This document shows positions 4,104 through 8,143 of a stretch of DNA of 8,143 nucleotides, in pieces. This DNA is from an uncultured bacterium (GTDB lineage Bacteria; Cyanobacteriota; Vampirovibrionia; Gastranaerophilales; Gastranaerophilaceae). Every line of letters starts with the position of its first letter. The stretch's first letter is position 1. The stretch covers positions 1-8,143 of the forward strand of contig URPS01000066.1 of the NCBI GenBank assembly GCA_900549855.1. Direction: 5' to 3'. The translations under genes were made by a program, and so were the position numbers. The notes under the pieces were generated by a model. The model searched no databases and was not told the DNA's origin. It worked only from the letters and a program-made list of their open reading frames with translations.

Positions 4104-5874
4104 TGTATTAAAAATTGGAGAAGTATGTGAAGTATCTGGAAGAATGATAAAAGCAGGTATTTACAGTGAAAAAAATACTGAATATTTAAATTATGATGGT
4201 GCAGTTATAAAAAATGTAAGTATCGGAAGTTTTGTTCTTATTAGAAAAGGATTTGCCAATATTGTAGGTAAAGTGGAAGGCGAATACATGAAAGATAATG
4301 TTGGAATTCCACAAGACATTAAACGAATTATTGGAATAGGTGTTCTTGGAACAATTGAAAATGAAAAATTTGTTCACGGTGTTACAAATTTGCCAATGAT
4401 TGGAAATTCTGTTTATGTTATAACAGAAGATGTAATATCAAAGATATTTGCAAAAAATGCAACTGATAAAGTCACGTTAGGGACATTAATTGGATACGAG
4501 GAGTATCCATTCGAAATTAATGTACAAGAACTGTTATGCAGCCATATAGGCATATTTGGGAATACTGGTAGCGGTAAGTCTAACACATTGGCAAAGCTTT
4601 ATTATGAAGTTATTAGGAAATATGGTTCTTCAGCGAGTTTTCTAAACAATGCTAAATTTATGATAATAGATTTTAATGGCGAATATGCCAATGTATTTGA
4701 TAACGCCAACATTTATAACTTTTCCACAAAAATTAGTAAAAAAAATAAAAAAACAATAAGATATCCAATTTCTTTAGAAGATATTACTGATGGGGAGTTC
4801 TGGTCAATTATTTTAGAGGCAACGGATAAAACACAAAAGCCTTTTATTGAGAGATGTATAAGAAAATTCAAAAAATTTTTAGGGGATTCAAGGGATTACA
4901 ATAAAGACAGTTTAAGTAGCATAATATATAATTCTAATGATAAAATTTTAGATTGCAGATTATATATTAGAGAAATATTTTATTTATTAGGAATCAAAGA
5001 TCGTTTTTCTATTCTTGAAGAAAAATTAATGTATAATTATAAATATAAAACTTTTTATACCAAAGATCCTATCAAGGATAAATATGGTACAACTAAAGAA
5101 GAAATATATTCATTAATATTCGAAAACGATGAAAACTATAGTTTGAATTTTGAGAATTTAGATTATTTTGATAAGTTTAAACTAGTTCTTTACTGGAACT
5201 ATTGTGAGGAAATTGGCAAATCATTTATTACAAAAGAACATATTGGACCCTTAATGGCTAGATCAAACAATAGAATAGACAGTTTATCAAAACTGTTTGA
5301 AATTAAAGATGTGCTTGATGATAAGACAAGTAATGTTAATGTTATTTCATTAGTTGATGTAAGAGTTGATATGAGGAAAATTATACCATTGATAATTTGT
5401 AAAAAACTGTACTCTGAGAAAAAAGCATCTAAAGGTGATTCTTTAAATTCGTCATTACATATTATTGTTGATGAAGCACATAACATTTTATCAACAACCT
5501 CAATTAGAGAAAGCGAAGAATGGAAAGATTACAGGCTAGAATGCTTTGAAGAAATAATAAAAGAAGGAAGAAAATTTGGAACATTTTTGACAATTTCTAG
5601 CCAAAGACCTTCAGATATTTCAGATACAATAATTTCTCAGTTGCATAATTATTTTATCCACAGGTTAGTAAACGAGGAGGATTTAAGAAAGATTCACAGA
5701 ACTATTGCTTTCTCGGATAAATCTACGAATGACATGATTTCAATACTTCCTGCTGGAGGTTGCATATTTACTGGACTTGCTTCAAATTTTCCAGTATTGG
5801 CACGTATCAATATTTTGCCAGAAGCAAACCAGCCAAGAAGTGAAAATGTTGATATTTCTAAAATATGGTATTAA
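4090..5874 (+). CDS. herA: HerA-type hexameric ATPase/DNA translocase, partner of the SIR2 protein
   Basis: 594 aa from ATG 4090 (GGAG seven bases upstream, inside the SIR2 gene); the ATG at 4066 has no such site. The N-terminal about 110 residues fit the HAS-barrel domain of HerA proteins. The RecA-like ATPase core follows: Walker A GNTGSGKSNT (157-166, Lys163), IIDFNGEYAN (192-201), Walker B LHIIVDEAHN (456-465, Asp461 Glu462), the HerA-typical EGRKFG (492-497) and SSQRPSDIS (503-511), and the arginine-containing YFIHRLVNEEDLRKIHR (521-537). An insert of some 200 residues between the boxes is normal for HerA/FtsK-like enzymes. HerA forms hexameric rings that move on DNA. Next to a SIR2 gene it is expected to scaffold the SIR2 subunits and sense or process invading DNA. 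No NurA nuclease gene is nearby, which speaks against archaeal-type repair use. Composition is visibly more AT-rich than the hipBA block, suggesting separate acquisition. Confidence 0.9.
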   Translation: MELNDVLKIGEVCEVSGRMIKAGIYSEKNTEYLNYDGAVIKNVSIGSFVLIRKGFANIVGKVEGEYMKDNVGIPQDIKRIIGIGVLGTIENEKFVHGVTNLPMIGNSVYVITEDVISKIFAKNATDKVTLGTLIGYEEYPFEINVQELLCSHIGIFGNTGSGKSNTLAKLYYEVIRKYGSSASFLNNAKFMIIDFNGEYANVFDNANIYNFSTKISKKNKKTIRYPISLEDITDGEFWSIILEATDKTQKPFIERCIRKFKKFLGDSRDYNKDSLSSIIYNSNDKILDCRLYIREIFYLLGIKDRFSILEEKLMYNYKYKTFYTKDPIKDKYGTTKEEIYSLIFENDENYSLNFENLDYFDKFKLVLYWNYCEEIGKSFITKEHIGPLMARSNNRIDSLSKLFEIKDVLDDKTSNVNVISLVDVRVDMRKIIPLIICKKLYSEKKASKGDSLNSSLHIIVDEAHNILSTTSIRESEEWKDYRLECFEEIIKEGRKFGTFLTISSQRPSDISDTIISQLHNYFIHRLVNEEDLRKIHRTIAFSDKSTNDMISILPAGGCIFTGLASNFPVLARINILPEANQPRSENVDISKIWY

Positions 5875-5899
5875 AAATAATAGAAAGGAATAAATTAAA

Positions 5900-6125
5900 C
5901 TATTTACAGAAGTGGCATTTGTAGAAATAAAAAAACATTTGACAATAAGGAGCGAAAAAGAAATATTTACGATGACTGTACTATAGACACTTTGGATTAC
6001 AATACATCAAAATTTATTTGTAAGAAATGTTTTTTGAATTCCAAAAACACAATGAACAAGTCCGTAAAAAATGGGCAATAGAAAAAAGAGCCCTCTTGAT
6101 GCAGAATAAACATCAGGAGGGATAG
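5900..6125 (+). pseudogene. decayed coding sequence downstream of HerA
   Basis: Two protein-like stretches lie in neighbouring frames: an open frame without a start (about 5945-6026, reading ...YDDCTIDTLDYNTSKFICKK) and, shifted by one base, a 32-codon frame from ATG 6027 to TAG 6123-6125 (MFFEFQKHNEQVRKKWAIEK and on). Neither has a ribosome binding site, and the second runs into the terminator stem at 6091-6121. They may be two parts of one broken gene joined by a frameshift near 6022-6030. No family recognised. Chance reading frames cannot be excluded. Confidence 0.3.
6082..6121 (-). terminator. intrinsic terminator of the HipA-like kinase gene
   Basis: On the minus strand CCCTCCTGATG (6121-6111) pairs with CATCAAGAGGG (6101-6091) over 11 bp (one wobble) with a 9-base loop, followed by CTCTTTTTTC. 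It sits 30 bases past the stop of the minus-strand kinase. On the plus strand the same stem, without a good T tract, may also slow transcription coming from SIR2-HerA. Confidence 0.85.
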
Positions 6126-6150
6126 TCTTTCACATTTACTATTTAGATTT

Positions 6151-7389
6151 TTACATTGACATATCAAATGATGAATAATCCTCGGCAATATCGTTTTCAA
6201 CATCTTCGTTGATGTCGTCATTTGCTTGCCAAGTTTTTTCCATAGCAAGATTATGGATATATTCTATTCTTTGGTTGATTGAAGATATGATTTTTTGCTT
6301 TCTTGCATCGTCAATTAAATTTACATCGGCATCATTCAATATGTTAAGTATTTCATTGTCAATATTTTTTAAAGCGTCAAAGTCTATCCAATCAAAAGAG
6401 GTGACTAATTTTAACTGTTCAAAATGAGTTTTCTTGAACGGTTTGCAAACTATCAATGATTGTTTATCCATATTCGGTGTAACTTTATCATAACCGAGCG
6501 ATGAACCACTGTCGAAAATCGGTGCAACGCCAATCCATTCAAGCGTATTTGCATTTCTGACAAGACCGAAATTATTAAGGTGTCTGTCCTCGTTGGCTAT
6601 AATGAAATCAACTACAATCATTTGATTGATTTTATCAACGATGTCATCAATGCCCAAAGATTTGCAACAGTCAATATAATGCTGATAAACAGATAGGTGA
6701 TTAGGCTTAGGATACCTTTGCAAAATCTTCCAAGCCGTAACAAGTTCCGTATCCCTTGTAATAAGATCTTCGCAAACGCTGTATGGTTTTTCGTCATCAA
6801 TAATGACAGAATAATTGACATGGTCTACATTTAATTTATCCATAATCAATGACACAATAGCCTCATTAAACGGCTGTTGTTCATATGGCAAACTGCCTGC
6901 TTTAAGAAGGCAACGCTTTTGATTAATTATTTTCCATCTTTTCTTTAAGCAACCGTCAGATGTGTTGTCAGGTGAGTTCAAACTGATGTTTTCAGAATCT
7001 TTTGCTTTTCCGAACAGAATATCACCGACATCTTCTGAAAAATCATTATCAAAGAAATTTACCAATTCCCATTCCAAATCAGAATTAATAGGCTTAACCC
7101 AATACTGATCCGAAAGGCTTAATCCGTAGCATTTTGCCAAAAGCAGTTTCGGAGTGCTTACACGCAAAATTTCAAGTGCATCTCTTACACCAGCCCTGCT
7201 TGCAGGAATTGAGCGATCGTTCCACCATTTATTGAGTAATGCTCTGTCGGAAGATAAGCCGTCTTTAGTTGTACCGATAGGAAGATGAGCAAAGTTATAT
7301 ATTTCGCCTATTTTAACGATTGAACCGGTTTCTTCGTCTAATGATAAATCAGCCACTTTTATGTTTTTATGCATCAAAGTATAGTTCAT
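6151..7389 (-). CDS. HipA-like protein kinase, orphan (no adjacent antitoxin)
   Basis: 412 aa from ATG 7389, which has AAGGAG seven bases upstream. In-frame ATGs at 7425 and 7452 are rejected because 7425 is part of the -10 box. The C-terminal half is a HipA-type kinase core: ATP-lysine candidate RCLLKAGS (159-166), FNEAIVSLIMDKL (174-186), SVCEDLI (204-210), catalytic loop FIIANEDRHLNNFG (262-275; Asp268, Asn273) and the metal motif APIFDSGSSL (289-298; Asp293). The first about 140 residues differ from HipA and include KLLLAKCYGLSLSDQYWVKP (81-100), typical of a clostridial family beginning MNYTLMHK. The tail (389-412) is acidic. It is not a copy of the hipA at 978-2222. No XRE antitoxin is beside it, so it may be an independent kinase, or its antidote may be fused, distant or absent. 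Substrate unknown. Confidence 0.85.
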   Translation of the reverse strand: MNYTLMHKNIKVADLSLDEETGSIVKIGEIYNFAHLPIGTTKDGLSSDRALLNKWWNDRSIPASRAGVRDALEILRVSTPKLLLAKCYGLSLSDQYWVKPINSDLEWELVNFFDNDFSEDVGDILFGKAKDSENISLNSPDNTSDGCLKKRWKIINQKRCLLKAGSLPYEQQPFNEAIVSLIMDKLNVDHVNYSVIIDDEKPYSVCEDLITRDTELVTAWKILQRYPKPNHLSVYQHYIDCCKSLGIDDIVDKINQMIVVDFIIANEDRHLNNFGLVRNANTLEWIGVAPIFDSGSSLGYDKVTPNMDKQSLIVCKPFKKTHFEQLKLVTSFDWIDFDALKNIDNEILNILNDADVNLIDDARKQKIISSINQRIEYIHNLAMEKTWQANDDINEDVENDIAEDYSSFDMSM

Positions 7390-7423
7390 AACAACGCTCC
7401 TTCCTAACTTATTTTCATTAATC

Positions 7424-7452
7424 ATTATACACACTTCCTTCCCTAAAATCAA
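7424..7452 (-). promoter_or_regulatory. promoter of the HipA-like kinase gene
   Basis: On the minus strand: -35 TTGATT (7452-7447), 17-bp spacer, perfect -10 TATAAT (7429-7424). The start site would fall near 7417, giving a leader of about 28 bases that contains the AAGGAG at 7402-7397. This placement decides the ATG at 7389 as the start. Confidence 0.7.
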
Positions 7453-7470
7453 CTTTTAACACAAATCAAT

Positions 7471-7490
7471 ATTAATCTTCATTAATCTTC
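7471..7490. repeat. tandem 10-bp repeat between divergent promoters
   Basis: ATTAATCTTC is present twice head to tail with no mismatch, one helical turn apart, just upstream of the kinase promoter and about 45 bp from the -35 of the opposite promoter. It could be a paired site for a regulator of one or both genes, such as the winged-helix protein, or a simple duplication. Confidence 0.6.
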
Positions 7491-7533
7491 CGTTCAGTTT
7501 GAATTCAAGTTATTTTTTTAACTGCAAGGGGTC

Positions 7534-7562
7534 TTGACAGAAAATTATGAATTTGCTAATAT
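7534..7562 (+). promoter_or_regulatory. strong promoter of the winged-helix gene
   Basis: -35 TTGACA (7534-7539), 17-bp spacer, -10 TAATAT (7557-7562). The transcript would begin near 7569 and run through a leader ORF and a terminator hairpin before the gene at 7668. Confidence 0.75.
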
Positions 7563-7590
7563 GAAAACGGAGAGAAAATTCAATAAAACT

Positions 7591-7620
7591 ATGATGAACC
7601 TATATGCATTTTTATTTTGA
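7591..7620 (+). CDS. possible 9-aa leader peptide (MMNLYAFLF)
   Basis: ATG ATG AAC CTA TAT GCA TTT TTA TTT TGA starts about 22 bases into the predicted transcript and overlaps the left arm and loop of the attenuator hairpin; the stop is in the loop. GGAGAG is upstream but 16 bases away, so initiation may be weak. A ribosome on this ORF would block the hairpin, which is the logic of tet(M)-like and other translation-controlled attenuators. No experimental counterpart is known to me; it may be chance. Confidence 0.35.
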   Translation: MMNLYAFLF

Positions 7621-7638
7621 GATGCGTATAGGTTTTTT
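7597..7638 (+). terminator. intrinsic terminator in the leader (candidate attenuator)
   Basis: AACCTATATGCAT (7597-7609) pairs with ATGCGTATAGGTT (7622-7634) over 13 bp with one G-T pair and a 12-base loop, ending in TTTTTTATTTTTATTTTT. It lies between the promoter at 7534-7562 and the start codon at 7668, so most transcripts should stop here unless the hairpin is prevented. Confidence 0.85.
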
Positions 7639-7667
7639 ATTTTTATTTTTAGAAAGGAGAATGAAAA

Positions 7668-7958
7668 ATGTTGTATCAAAAAATTCCAAGCGGAAGATTT
7701 TGGATTATGCCAAACGACTTTTTTGAAAAATATAAATTGAACAGTCGTGACTTTATGGTTTATTGTTTTTTGGTTTCTAAAAAAGATAAAAAAGAAAAAA
7801 GTTATTGGTCAATAAAAAGAATGGCAGAGCAATGCAATATGAGTTACGAAAGTGTAAGACGAGCAATAAAATCTCTTGAGGATCAATGCTTGATTGATGT
7901 TGAACACTGCTCGGTCAATGGTAAAAAAATTCAAATATTTATACTGTGCATCGGTTGA
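7668..7958 (+). CDS. winged helix-turn-helix protein of mobile elements, 96 aa
   Basis: Start ATG 7668 has AAAGGAG eight bases upstream; an out-of-frame ATG at 7661 is ignored. Residues 9-36 (GRFWIMPNDFFEKYKLNSRD and on) and 46-78 (YWSIKRMAEQCNMSYESVRR and on) look like the two helical parts of an HTH_36/MarR-like winged domain; the recognition helix would be SYESVRRAIKSLE (59-71). A short beta-wing follows (about 76-94). Proteins of this type occur in clostridial plasmids and conjugative elements, often beside replication genes, and some are the DNA-binding front of longer initiators. At 96 aa it has only that domain, so it may be a regulator or a truncated initiator. No DnaD-like or Rep catalytic domain follows. 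It is transcribed from an attenuated promoter divergent from the HipA-like kinase. Confidence 0.75.
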   Translation: MLYQKIPSGRFWIMPNDFFEKYKLNSRDFMVYCFLVSKKDKKEKSYWSIKRMAEQCNMSYESVRRAIKSLEDQCLIDVEHCSVNGKKIQIFILCIG

Positions 7959-8143
7959 TTTGATTTTGCTTTCTACTTTTGCATTTTTGATGCATAAACA
8001 ATATAAAAGCCCGGAATGAAAAAAGTGAATGAAAAAAACAATGATTTTTTAATGAAAATCTGCGGCTTTTGGATCGATTTTGAGGCGGATTTCAAGCCGT
8101 CGATTTTAAAGCAGGATAAAGGGGTATGATTTTCGGGCATTGA
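7959..8143. other. non-coding tail, possibly continuous with 1-378
   Basis: No gene is visible. TCGATTTT occurs twice (8074-8081, 8100-8107), CGGCTT (8063-8068) is mirrored by AAGCCG (8094-8099), and a short TGCAT/ATGCA hairpin lies near 7980-7995. If the ends join, this and 1-378 form about 530 bp without a gene, with many short repeats and the 26-bp palindrome, which is where I would look first for a replication or transfer origin. Confidence 0.4.
8114..8143. repeat. 30-bp terminal direct repeat, right copy
   Basis: Exact copy of bases 1-30. If the two copies are one and the same place, the molecule is an 8113-bp circle and the non-coding stretch after the winged-helix gene continues directly into the palindrome and repeats at 1-378. 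Confidence 0.9.

Noticed and set aside
4186..5486. Minus-strand ORFs at 4186-4377 and 5199-5486
   Set aside because: Antisense shadows of the HerA gene in AT-rich sequence.
5997..6248. 83-aa minus-strand ORF overlapping the kinase 3' end
   Set aside because: Overlaps the kinase end and passes through its terminator; no start signals.
6209..6821. ORFs at 6209-6427 (plus) and 6618-6821 (minus)
   Set aside because: Out-of-frame shadows of the HipA-like kinase.
1..8143. CRISPR array, intact insertion sequence or rRNA
   Set aside because: No regularly spaced repeat array, no transposase frame with terminal inverted repeats and no rRNA-like stretch were seen on either strand.

Overview
The window looks like a piece of, or possibly all of, a small AT-rich mobile element from a Bacillota (gut Clostridia-like) host. 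The basis is AT-rich coding, strong AAGGAG-type ribosome binding sites, consensus TTGACA/TATAAT promoters, and clostridial-type proteins: HipA-like kinases, a short winged-helix protein and a tyrosine-recombinase relic. The first and last 30 bases (1-30 and 8114-8143) are identical, so the sequence may be a circular molecule of 8113 bp, or a segment between two direct repeats. No complete replication initiator, relaxase, integrase or transposase is visible.

Layout. 1-378 is non-coding and rich in repeats and hairpins: a perfect palindrome at 17-42 spanning the repeat end, and nested inverted repeats at 186-275. It ends in a clear promoter (326-354) in front of a small frame-broken gene (379-609). 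618-765 holds two terminators and the 3' half of a tRNA-Gln(CTG) gene on the minus strand, the usual signature of an integrase attachment site. 978-2546 (minus) is a two-gene hipB-hipA toxin-antitoxin operon, with its promoter framed by an inverted repeat. 2622-2900 is debris, including the C-terminal end of a tyrosine recombinase. 3078-5874 (plus) is a tightly coupled two-gene operon: a SIR2-domain protein and a HerA-type hexameric ATPase, matching the SIR2-HerA anti-phage family. 5900-6125 is decayed coding sequence ending in a terminator. 6151-7389 (minus) is a second, distinct HipA-like kinase with its own promoter. Divergent from it, 7534-7958 (plus) carries a consensus promoter, a short leader ORF, an intrinsic terminator (attenuator arrangement) and a 96-aa winged-helix protein. 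7959-8143 is non-coding and, if the molecule is circular, runs into 1-378 to form one long repeat-rich region that is the best candidate for an origin.

How it fits together (inference). The cargo is defensive or addictive: a SIR2-HerA NAD-depletion type system plus HipBA and an orphan HipA-like kinase. The tRNA-Gln fragment and the integrase stub suggest descent from, or residence in, an integrating element whose own recombinase is broken. Maintenance or movement would then depend on the toxin-antitoxin module, on functions supplied in trans, or on an unrecognised origin in the repeat-rich region.
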